This document shows, one piece after another, positions 1 through 5,950 of a stretch of DNA of 8,774 nucleotides (positions are counted from its first letter, which is position 1; every line of letters starts with the position of its first letter). The stretch is from Acidimicrobiia bacterium (GTDB taxonomy: Bacteria > Actinomycetota > Acidimicrobiia > UBA5794 > JAOTWH01), in assembly GCA_029863035.1 (NCBI GenBank), contig JAOTWH010000084.1:1-8774 (forward strand). Reading direction: 5' to 3'. The notes beneath the pieces are model-generated. The model made no database searches and was not told the DNA's origin. It saw only the letters and a program-made list of their open reading frames with translations. The position numbers and the translations under genes were made by a program.

Positions 1-306
1 GACGACCAGCAGCTCAAGCACCAAGCGCTTGGTGGAGCCCGCCACCAGCTCGGCCTGTTCGCGCTGAATTCGCTTGCGATAGTTGTCGAAGTCGGCCGCC
101 ACTCGCTGCAGGTCGTCGAGATAGGACTCCGATTCGCCACGGGCTTCCATCAGCGCCGTCATCAGAACCTCGACGGCCTGTTCCGGATCGTCGGGCACCT
201 CGATGCCGGCGGAGTCGGTGGTGGCGACCAACTCGGCCTCCACCACCTCCGCTTCGTTCACTACGTCGGCGTCGTCGGCCTGCTCGTCGGCGGTGTGATC
301 GCTCAC
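1..306 (-). CDS. grpE: GrpE nucleotide exchange factor, N-terminal part (cut by window edge)
   Basis: GrpE is the cytosolic exchange factor that releases ADP from DnaK. The reading frame gives 102 codons from a GTG start and runs off the left edge, so the C-terminal beta-domain that contacts DnaK is missing from the window. Residues 1-45 are an acidic, low-complexity leader, usual for actinobacterial GrpE. Residues 55-100 carry the start of the long dimerising helix with the recognisable stretch [17 protein letters not shown], then the beginning of the LVLELL segment. The GTG start lies inside the end of dnaK (GTGA, 4-bp overlap), which fits translational coupling and the dnaK-grpE order seen in actinobacteria. 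dnaJ and a regulator such as hspR would be expected further left but cannot be seen. The identification is secure; only the start codon could be argued. Confidence 0.93.
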   Translation of the reverse strand, partial: MSDHTADEQADDADVVNEAEVVEAELVATTDSAGIEVPDDPEQAVEVLMTALMEARGESESYLDDLQRVAADFDNYRKRIQREQAELVAGSTKRLVLELLVV

Positions 307-2135
307 GAGCCGTTCCCGTCGTCGACGATCTCGGCTTCGACGACTTCCTCGTCGCCACCCTCTGTTGCATCGCCGTCGGCCTCGCCACTCTGTTGAGCGT
401 CGGCGTACACCTTCTCCCCAAGCACCTGTGCTACTTCGAGCAGCTTCTGCGCGCCCTCGTTGAGGGGGCCAGCCTCGGCCTCCTCATTTTCGAGCAGGGT
501 CTTTAGCGAAGCCAGAGACTCGTCGATTGGCGCACGCTCCTCGTCGGTGAGCTTGTCACCGTGCTCGGCGAGCTGCTTATCGATCTGGTAGACCACGTTG
601 TCCGCTTGGTTGCGTGCGTCGGCACGCTCGCGGCGCTGGTGATCTTCCGATGCGTGCTCCTCGGCGTCCTTGACCATCTTCTCGATCTCGTCCGGCGACA
701 GCGCCGTTCCACCGGTGATGGTCATGGCCTGGCTCTTGCCGGTTCCCAGGTCCTTGGCAGACACCGACACGATGCCGTTGGCATCTATGTCGAAGGCAAC
801 CTCGACCTGAGGCACACCGCGCGGGGCGGGCGGCATGCCTGTGAGCTTGAAGCGTCCGAGTGATTTGTTGCCTATGGCCATCTCTCGTTCACCCTGCAGC
901 ACGTTGATCTCGACCTCGGGCTGGTTGTCGGCAGCCGTGGTGAAGATCTCTGCCCTGCGGGTTGGGATGGTCGTGTTGCGCTCGATCATCTTGGTGGACA
1001 CTCCGCCCAGCGTCTCGATCGACAGGGTCAGGGGAGTCACATCGAGGAGCAGGATGTCCTTGACGTCTCCCTGGAGCACCCCGGCCTGCAATGCTGCCCC
1101 AAGCGCCACCACCTCGTCGGGGTTGACGCCCTTGTGGGGTTCCTTCCCGGTCAGCTCGTTGATGAGCTCCTGTACGGCCGGCATACGGGTTGAGCCGCCA
1201 ACCATGATGACGTGATCGATCTTGTCCACGCTGAGGCCGGCGTCCTTGATGGCCTGGTTGAACGGTTCCTTGATCGACTCGAGGAGGTCCTCCGTCATCT
1301 TCTGGAACTCGGAGCGCTTGAGGCTCTTCTGCATGTGAAGGGGCCCCTCCGGCGTTGCCGTTAGGAACGGAAGGTTGATCTCTGTTTCTGGGAGAGAGGA
1401 GAGTTCGATCTTCGCCTTCTCCGCTCCCTCCTTCAGTCGCTGTAGCGCCATGGGATCGTTGGACAAGTCGACGCCGCTCTCGTTCTTGAACTCTGAGACC
1501 AGCCAATCGATGACCTTTTGGTCCCAGTCGTCTCCACCGAGCTGTGTGTTGCCGCTAGTCGACTTGACTTCGAAAACGCCCTCGCCGATCTCGAGAACGG
1601 AGACGTCGAAGGTGCCTCCACCGAGGTCGAAGACAAGGATGGTCTGGTCTTGCCCCTCCTTATCGAGACCATATGCCAGCGAGGCTGCGGTGGGTTCGTT
1701 GATGATGCGGAGCACTTCGAGGCCGGCGATCTTGCCTGCTTCCTTGGTTGCCTGCCGCTGGGCATCTCCGAAATACGCCGGAACGGTGATGACTGCCTGT
1801 GTGACCTCATCCCCCAGGAAGGCCTCAGCGTCTCGCTTCAGCTTCTGCAGGATGCGCGCCGAGATCTCCTGCGAGTTGTAGGACTTGTCGTCGACCTTGA
1901 GGCTCCAATCCGTGCCCATGTGGCGCTTGACGGATTGCACGGTGCGCTGGGGGTTGGTGATGGCTTGGCGCTTGGCAACTTCGCCCACCAACACCTCACC
2001 TTGCTTGGAAAACGCCACGACCGACGGGGTGGTGCGATGTCCTTCGGCGTTGGCGATCACGGTGGGGTCGCCGCCTTCCATGACGGCGATCACGCTGTTG
2101 GTGGTGCCGAGGTCGATTCCTACGGTTCTTGCCAT
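303..2135 (-). CDS. dnaK: Chaperone protein DnaK (Hsp70)
   Basis: This is the complete 610-aa Hsp70 chaperone, which binds exposed hydrophobic peptides in an ATP-driven cycle with DnaJ and GrpE in the cytosol. The ATPase domain covers about residues 1-360. It shows the phosphate-1 loop GIDLGTTNS (6-14), [13 protein letters not shown] (144-156), the phosphate-2 motif [12 protein letters not shown] (169-180) and the adenosine motif [11 protein letters not shown] (311-321). The interdomain linker [12 protein letters not shown] lies near 360-371. The substrate-binding beta-sandwich runs to about 480 and the helical lid follows. The tail is acidic and ends [15 protein letters not shown], typical of actinobacterial DnaK. 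The length is slightly short compared with proteobacterial DnaK, as in Gram-positive types. The ATG at 2135 is preceded by GAAGGG and AGAAG purine tracts. It is the first gene of an operon with grpE, transcribed divergently from the MauE-like fusion gene. Confidence 0.98.
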   Translation of the reverse strand: MARTVGIDLGTTNSVIAVMEGGDPTVIANAEGHRTTPSVVAFSKQGEVLVGEVAKRQAITNPQRTVQSVKRHMGTDWSLKVDDKSYNSQEISARILQKLKRDAEAFLGDEVTQAVITVPAYFGDAQRQATKEAGKIAGLEVLRIINEPTAASLAYGLDKEGQDQTILVFDLGGGTFDVSVLEIGEGVFEVKSTSGNTQLGGDDWDQKVIDWLVSEFKNESGVDLSNDPMALQRLKEGAEKAKIELSSLPETEINLPFLTATPEGPLHMQKSLKRSEFQKMTEDLLESIKEPFNQAIKDAGLSVDKIDHVIMVGGSTRMPAVQELINELTGKEPHKGVNPDEVVALGAALQAGVLQGDVKDILLLDVTPLTLSIETLGGVSTKMIERNTTIPTRRAEIFTTAADNQPEVEINVLQGEREMAIGNKSLGRFKLTGMPPAPRGVPQVEVAFDIDANGIVSVSAKDLGTGKSQAMTITGGTALSPDEIEKMVKDAEEHASEDHQRRERADARNQADNVVYQIDKQLAEHGDKLTDEERAPIDESLASLKTLLENEEAEAGPLNEGAQKLLEVAQVLGEKVYADAQQSGEADGDATEGGDEEVVEAEIVDDGNGS

Positions 2136-2168
2136 TTCTTCTATCCCTTCAAATATGAGTTAGACGAC

Positions 2169-2197
2169 ATGGTATTATCTGCGTCGATCATTGTCAA
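2169..2197 (-). promoter_or_regulatory. Likely sigma70-type promoter of dnaK-grpE
   Basis: Read on the minus strand, a perfect -35 box TTGACA (2197-2192) is followed after 17 bp by TACCAT (2174-2169), which fits TANNNT. Transcription would start near 2162, leaving a leader of about 27 nt that contains the GAAGGG ribosome-binding tract. I see neither a HAIR operator (CTTGAGT-N7-ACTCAAG, bound by HspR) nor a CIRCE element, so the heat-shock control is not evident here. Confidence 0.55.
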
Positions 2198-2253
2198 GTA
2201 TGGCTTTAGGTGAGTTTCCCCTGGAAATGCCCTGGTTTGTCAACCGTTAGGTC

Positions 2254-2259
2254 TACATT
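2254..2259 (+). promoter_or_regulatory. Candidate -10 box of the MauE-like fusion gene (leaderless style)
   Basis: TACATT ends 9 nt before the ATG at 2269, and there is no Shine-Dalgarno in the intervening CAGCCCCCA. This spacing would put the transcript start at or next to the ATG, giving a leaderless message, which is common in actinobacteria. No convincing -35 box lies 16-18 bp upstream, so the call is tentative. Confidence 0.35.
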
Positions 2260-2268
2260 CAGCCCCCA

Positions 2269-4080
2269 ATGGAGGTACTGGGCGGTCCCCTCCTTGTTGT
2301 AAGTTCGCTCTTGGTGGTAGCCGGGGTTCTTAAGCTGCGCGCCCCCGACCTAGCCGCCTCCGCCCTCAGCGCGGTGAGACTCCGCGGTGGTGCGGCGGCC
2401 GTGCGACTTATCGCATTGGTCGAGGTGGCGATCGGTGGGCTCGGCGTTCTGTTCGGTGGCAGAGCTGCGGCGTCGGCGGTGGCGATCGTCTATATCGGCT
2501 TCGCGGCATTCGTAGCGGTGGCACTGGCCAAGGGAGTCAACGCCCTGGCATGCGGCTGTTTCGGTAGGTCAGATTCTCCACTCGGTCCGATGCATCTGGT
2601 GCTCAACCTGGCCGGTGCTGCCATCGGGGTGGCTGCCGCGGTATGGCCGGTTAGCGGCATCACAGGGATCACCCAAGACCCGGCGCAGGGAGTGGTGGTG
2701 GCGTTGGCCGCAGTCGTGGCCGCCTACCTCGCCTATCTCGCATTCGCGGTCTTGCCGATGACGGCTTCCATGGTGCGCAGTCCAGACAAGAGTGCCGAGG
2801 CCACAGCGCCTCCGTCCTTGGAGCAGCGATGGGTGGTCGATAGCGCCGACTTGCTAGACCGACGACTCAATCGCCGCAGCTTCATCACAAGGGCCGCCAT
2901 GGTGGGGACCGCCCTGAGCGTGGCGCCGCTGGACTTCATCTTGCGACCGGTTACGGCCTACGCCGCTATCTGCAGTTGCGCCGGCACGTCGTGTTCTTGT
3001 GGCGCGCTGTGCTGCGATGGCTACACCGACTTCTGCTGTTCGATATATGGGTCCAACACATGTCCCCCGGGTTCGATAGCTGCGGGGTGGTGGAAAGCCG
3101 ACGGCTCCGGCTTATGTGACAATGGAAGCCCCCAACCTCGCTACTACATCGACTGCAACGCCGAGTGTGGCCAGAACTTCACCTGCCAGTGTGGATTGGG
3201 CAGCTGCGACCATCGCAAAACCGCCTGTACCAACTTCCGCTACGGCCAATGCAATGCTGACACAGGTTGCGTTGGCGCCATCGTGTGCCGGGTGGTGACA
3301 TGCACTCCCCCCTGGTTGTGGGATCCGTCGTGTGGGACGTCATCGGCTACCGATAACTTCACGCGTTTTCACAACGCCGCTTGCCTAGGCCACTCAGGAC
3401 CAATAGGCGGGATAGTGCTGGCGGGTGATTGGAACGGTGACGGGATAACAACTCCCATCGTTTTCGCCAAGGGCACGTGGTATCTGTTCGATGAGAACGG
3501 CTCAGTTCTTCATTTCGGCTTCGGTGATCCAGGCGACATCCCGGTGGTGGGGGATTGGGACGGCAGCGGGGTGGATTCGATCGGTGTGTTCCGCAACGGC
3601 ACCTGGTATCTCCGCAACGGCAATGGACCGGGCCCCGCAGATACCGTTTTCGAATTCGGGGACCCGGGTGACATCCCGGTGGTAGGGGATTGGGACGGCA
3701 GTGGGTCGGACTCGGTGGGTGTCTTCCGTGAGGGGGTGTGGCATCTTCGCAACGCCAATTCGCCCGGCTCCGCCGCATGGGTCTTCGGGTTCGGCGATAA
3801 AGGCGACGTTCCGATCGTCGGGGATTGGAACGGCGACGGCATCGCCTCCGTGGGCGTCTTCCGGCGGGGCCAATGGTTCATTAGGAACCAAAACTCTGCG
3901 GGCCCGGCTGATCTCAGCTTCTTCTACGGGGATGTCACCGATCATCCGGTAGTTGGAGACTGGCTCGGCAGCGGCGTGGCTGGTCCCGGGGTGGTGCGGC
4001 CGGACTCGGTCCTAGTGCGGTACGAGCTCAGTACTGGCTCCGCTCAGAACGCGATTTCTCTGGTGGTGACAACTTTATAG
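2269..4080 (+). CDS. Fusion protein: MauE-like membrane domain, internal Tat signal, MADH light-chain-like Cys-rich domain, FG-GAP-like repeats
   Basis: This 603-aa protein joins parts normally found separately. Residues 1-165 hold about five hydrophobic helices with a CGCFG motif (C95, C97) after the third, as in MauE/DoxX-type redox membrane proteins. Residues 166-200 form a hydrophilic loop. NRRSFITR (201-208) plus a hydrophobic run ending AYA (230-232) looks like a twin-arginine signal with a signal-peptidase site. Residues 233-375 contain 22 cysteines, with CPPG (265-268), YYIDC (292-296) and CRVVTC (340-345), resembling the methylamine dehydrogenase light chain. Residues 384-603 are five GDWxGxG repeats of the FG-GAP/VCBS kind with Ca2+-loop-like residues. 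The protein is probably membrane-inserted, with its C-terminal two thirds outside the cell. It heads a tight operon with a MauD-like gene 10 bp downstream. Substrate and function are unknown, and a TTQ enzyme is unlikely because one cofactor tryptophan is missing. The ATG lacks a Shine-Dalgarno. Confidence 0.85.
   Translation: MEVLGGPLLVVSSLLVVAGVLKLRAPDLAASALSAVRLRGGAAAVRLIALVEVAIGGLGVLFGGRAAASAVAIVYIGFAAFVAVALAKGVNALACGCFGRSDSPLGPMHLVLNLAGAAIGVAAAVWPVSGITGITQDPAQGVVVALAAVVAAYLAYLAFAVLPMTASMVRSPDKSAEATAPPSLEQRWVVDSADLLDRRLNRRSFITRAAMVGTALSVAPLDFILRPVTAYAAICSCAGTSCSCGALCCDGYTDFCCSIYGSNTCPPGSIAAGWWKADGSGLCDNGSPQPRYYIDCNAECGQNFTCQCGLGSCDHRKTACTNFRYGQCNADTGCVGAIVCRVVTCTPPWLWDPSCGTSSATDNFTRFHNAACLGHSGPIGGIVLAGDWNGDGITTPIVFAKGTWYLFDENGSVLHFGFGDPGDIPVVGDWDGSGVDSIGVFRNGTWYLRNGNGPGPADTVFEFGDPGDIPVVGDWDGSGSDSVGVFREGVWHLRNANSPGSAAWVFGFGDKGDVPIVGDWNGDGIASVGVFRRGQWFIRNQNSAGPADLSFFYGDVTDHPVVGDWLGSGVAGPGVVRPDSVLVRYELSTGSAQNAISLVVTTL
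2869..2964 (+). other. Internal twin-arginine export signal inside the fusion protein
   Basis: Codons 201-232 encode NRRSFITR, a close match to the S/T-R-R-x-F-L-K Tat consensus. An uncharged hydrophobic stretch and ALSVAPL follow, ending TAYA before the first cysteine pair. The segment lies after the last MauE-like helix, at a place where the chain should be in the cytosol. A-x-A at 230-232 is a plausible signal-peptidase I site; cleavage would free the cysteine-rich and repeat part from the membrane domain. Confidence 0.65.
3418..4077 (+). repeat. Five tandem FG-GAP/VCBS-like repeats, 135-bp period
   Basis: Repeats begin at 3418, 3544, 3679, 3814 and 3949. Units 2, 3 and 4 are exactly 45 codons, unit 1 is 42, and the last is degenerate. 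Each starts with a (V/A)GDWxGxG loop (DWNGDG, DWDGSG, DWDGSG, DWNGDG, DWLGSG), followed in the inner units by GVFR, an aromatic strand such as GTWYLRN, and FGDxGDxP. The D-x-D/N-x-D/S-G pattern suggests calcium binding. Units 2 and 3 are still very similar at the DNA level around GACATCCCGGTGGT, so the array is fairly recent or kept uniform. Such repeats are frequent in bacterial surface proteins and usually fold as propeller-like blades. Confidence 0.85.
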
Positions 4081-4084
4081 GAGG
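4079..4084 (+). promoter_or_regulatory. Strong ribosome binding site for the MauD-like gene
   Basis: AGGAGG overlaps the TAG stop codon of the fusion gene and lies 6 nt before the ATG at 4091. It fixes that start over a nearer ATG at 4087, which is in another frame and too close. The overlap indicates that the two genes are translated from one message. Confidence 0.8.
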
Positions 4085-4090
4085 CGATGG

Positions 4091-4792
4091 ATGACGGCGA
4101 TATTGGTGGTAATGACGATGGCGATCGGATTGCTCGGGTTGTTGGTGGCGGGTTTGTTGAGGAGCCACGCTCAGATTCTGCGTCAGCTTCACGACCTCGG
4201 CGCCGGGCTCGACGGCGCAGAACACAAGCACGAGCAGCTCGTGATGCCCACTGCGCAGGGTGATTCGGCCGTCGCCATCGACATCGCGGGGATCAAGGCG
4301 GCCAGCGGTCCGGTAAGCGTTTCACCAGCAGGATCCGACCGACCAACCCTGCTCGCCTTCATGTCGTCAGGGTGTTCGGTCTGTGCGGCATTCTGGAGCG
4401 ACTTCGCCGAGGGCGTGACACTGCCGGGAACAGGCACCCGGCTGGTGATCGTGACCAAGGGACCGGAGGCTGAGAGCGAGTCATCGGTGGCTGCGTTGGC
4501 GCCAGCCGGCGTAACGACGGTCATGTCCTCACAGGCGTGGGACGACTACGCCGTCCCCATGTCGCCCTATTTCGTCCTTGTCGACGGTGAGTCTGCCCGA
4601 GTGGCTGGTGAAGGGACGGCGCGGACTTGGCCCCAGGTGGCAGAGCTGATGCAGAAGGCGCTGGCGGACAAGCAACGCCAAACAGATCGGCTCGATCGCA
4701 ACAGCGCGCAGCGAGTGCGCGACAGCGATGAAGAGCTGGCCGCAGCCGGCATCCACCGCGGCGATCCATCGTTGCACGGTCCTACCCCATGA
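4091..4792 (+). CDS. MauD-like membrane-anchored thioredoxin-fold protein
   Basis: This 233-aa protein starts with one hydrophobic helix (about residues 1-23) and a short coiled stretch, then a thioredoxin-like domain. PTLLAFMSSGCSVC (85-98) supplies the beta strand and CxxC redox site (C95, C98). SPYFVLVDG (158-166) supplies the cis-proline (P159) before the next strand. Residues after 195 form a charged, probably disordered tail. The layout matches MauD and TlpA/ResA-type proteins that handle disulfides outside the cytoplasmic membrane; MauD is needed to mature the disulfide-rich light chain of methylamine dehydrogenase. The preceding gene encodes a MauE-like domain plus a light-chain-like cysteine-rich domain, so a role in forming or correcting its disulfides is a reasonable inference. 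The N-terminal anchor is uncleaved by appearance. The start is set by AGGAGG overlapping the previous stop. Confidence 0.82.
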   Translation: MTAILVVMTMAIGLLGLLVAGLLRSHAQILRQLHDLGAGLDGAEHKHEQLVMPTAQGDSAVAIDIAGIKAASGPVSVSPAGSDRPTLLAFMSSGCSVCAAFWSDFAEGVTLPGTGTRLVIVTKGPEAESESSVAALAPAGVTTVMSSQAWDDYAVPMSPYFVLVDGESARVAGEGTARTWPQVAELMQKALADKQRQTDRLDRNSAQRVRDSDEELAAAGIHRGDPSLHGPTP

Positions 4793-4860
4793 CCATGCTG
4801 TTTGCAGCTGCCATGCTGCTTGCGGCGGCGGGATCGTTCCGGGCCACGTGGTCCCCGTGA
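4789..4860 (+). CDS. Possible small hydrophobic peptide (23 aa), translationally coupled
   Basis: An ATG inside the ATGA that ends the MauD-like gene opens a frame of 23 codons: a hydrophobic first half (MTMLFAAAMLLAAAG) followed by SFRATWSP and TGA. That TGA overlaps the GAGGAGA ribosome-binding tract of the next gene, whose ATG is 9 bp further on. The frame therefore fills the gap exactly between two operon genes and is coupled on both sides, as real small ORFs often are. The peptide could sit in the membrane. I recognise no family, and it could also be a non-functional coupling frame, so this is a candidate only. Confidence 0.4.
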   Translation: MTMLFAAAMLLAAAGSFRATWSP

Positions 4861-4869
4861 GGAGAATCG

Positions 4870-5460
4870 ATGCTCTCCAGCATCAACCCGCTCGTTGAGC
4901 GGTCAAGGAACAACCGTTGGTCCGTCACTGTGGCGTGGTACGCGCTTGGGGCGATCGCGGCCGGAGCAGCGTTCGGAGCCTTGCTCGGCTTGTTGGGTGC
5001 GGGCCTCGCTGGAGTCGGGGTACCGCGCCAACTTCTGATCGGGGGGACTCTGGTGGCGGTTGTGATCGGCATGGCGTTCGACCTCGGCTGGATCCGCCGC
5101 CCGCTGCCATCGCCTCATCGGCAAGTGAACGAGCGGTGGCTGGACACATATCGCGGCTGGGTCTACGGCTTCGGATTCGGGGCGCAACTGGGTGTGGGAG
5201 TCTTCACGATTGTCACCACCGCCGCCGTCTACCAGGCCTGGGCACTCGCCGTGCTATCGACCTCTCTGTGGGCCGGAGCTGGCATTGGAGCGGTATTCGG
5301 GGCGGTTCGGTTCGCCACCATGATGTGGGTGAGGCGGGTCAACGATCCGGTTGCCCTGCGAAACGTCCTCGCCGGCACCCAGCGGTGGCTGCCGATGGCC
5401 AAGCGCGTTGCCTTGTCATCGCAGGGTGTAGCGGCCGTCGTGTTGTTGGCGGCGTTGTGA
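4870..5460 (+). CDS. Polytopic membrane protein of unknown function in the mau-like operon
   Basis: This 196-aa protein has four to five hydrophobic segments: about residues 19-48 (Gly/Ala-rich), 55-72, 96-120, 124-150 and a C-terminal one from 182. A polar loop with RRPLPSPHRQVNERWLDTYR (75-94) precedes the conserved-looking GWVYGFGFGAQLG (95-107). It contains no cysteine at all, so it cannot itself pass electrons by thiol exchange as CcdA or DsbD do. The ATG follows GGAGA at good spacing. It lies 9 bp after the small ORF and 13 bp before the next gene, all on one strand, so co-transcription with the light-chain-like fusion and the MauD-like gene is likely. A permease or an assembly partner for the exported protein is possible. 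I cannot name a family with confidence. Confidence 0.75.
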   Translation: MLSSINPLVERSRNNRWSVTVAWYALGAIAAGAAFGALLGLLGAGLAGVGVPRQLLIGGTLVAVVIGMAFDLGWIRRPLPSPHRQVNERWLDTYRGWVYGFGFGAQLGVGVFTIVTTAAVYQAWALAVLSTSLWAGAGIGAVFGAVRFATMMWVRRVNDPVALRNVLAGTQRWLPMAKRVALSSQGVAAVVLLAAL

Positions 5461-5473
5461 TGGGGAGCCGACC

Positions 5474-5950
5474 ATGGCCTCGTTGACCGGATCTGGCATG
5501 TCGCTGAACCTGCCTGCCGGCTGGGAGGCGGAGATCAAGAGCGCCTCACCGTCGGCTCGGAACGGCACGGACGATCGCGTGCTCGGTGAGACTCACCACT
5601 CGTTGACCCACGCCGCCAACTTCCCGCTTCCGCCAGATCGGGGCGATTTCGGCAGCGGAGCGGTCGAGGTGATGCGATCGGTCGACGTTTTGATGGTGCT
5701 GTTCGAGTACCACCCATCCAACGCGTCGAAGGTGCTGTTCGAGGCCAGTGGGCTGCCGGCAGCGCTGAAGGCATCGGATTTCGACCCCAACTCGATGCAA
5801 CGTCCGCTGCGGGGTCAGTCGGGAACTCAGAAGTTCTTCAATGAGGCCGGTCGCGCCTTCTGTCTCTACGTGGTACTTGGCAGCCACGCCAACCGATCTG
5901 ACTTGCTCAAGCAGGTCAACGCTGCATTGACTGGGTGGACTATCACCTAG
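5474..5950 (+). CDS. Protein of unknown function, last gene of the mau-like operon
   Basis: This 158-aa protein has no signal peptide and no membrane segment, so it is probably cytosolic. Features that look conserved are SLNLPAGWEAEI (10-21), a hydrophobic-acidic middle with GDFGSGAVEVM (57-67), and FFNEAGRAFCLYVVLGSHAN (120-139) near the end. The pattern is a mixed alpha/beta domain of about 140 residues, with a single cysteine in the last motif. I recall similar uncharacterised proteins beside light-chain-like clusters in actinobacteria, but this is memory and not a search. The ATG is preceded by TGGGGAG at about 6 nt and is 13 bp from the membrane-protein gene. Its stop shares a CTAG with the stop of the convergent gene, so no separate terminator fits between them. 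Confidence 0.75.
   Translation: MASLTGSGMSLNLPAGWEAEIKSASPSARNGTDDRVLGETHHSLTHAANFPLPPDRGDFGSGAVEVMRSVDVLMVLFEYHPSNASKVLFEASGLPAALKASDFDPNSMQRPLRGQSGTQKFFNEAGRAFCLYVVLGSHANRSDLLKQVNAALTGWTIT

Noticed and set aside
14..421. 135-codon Arg/Gly-rich frame on the minus strand across grpE and the dnaK end
   Set aside because: Its composition is typical of a shifted high-GC frame; the true frames here are grpE (GTG at 306) and the dnaK tail.
1518..2213. 231-codon open frame on the plus strand opposite dnaK
   Set aside because: It is antisense to the conserved dnaK ATPase region, its composition follows dnaK codon constraints, and it resembles no known protein. Several other antisense and shifted frames over dnaK (for example 889-1506 minus and 1375-1881 plus) are of the same kind.
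2136..2268. HAIR or CIRCE heat-shock operator before dnaK
   Set aside because: No CTTGAGT-N7-ACTCAAG or TTAGCACTC-N9-GAGTGCTAA was found; only partial resemblance (AACTCA, TTGACAA).
3359..3778. Minus-strand frames opposite the FG-GAP repeats (also 3502-3945 and 3510-3881)
   Set aside because: Their internal repetition simply mirrors the tandem repeats of the true plus-strand gene.
4917..5486. 189-codon plus-strand frame overlapping the membrane-protein gene
   Set aside because: It is a shifted frame of the 4870-5460 gene: rich in Arg/Gly/Ser with no coherent hydrophobic pattern and no ribosome-binding site, whereas the 4870 frame has clear membrane segments and a good purine tract.
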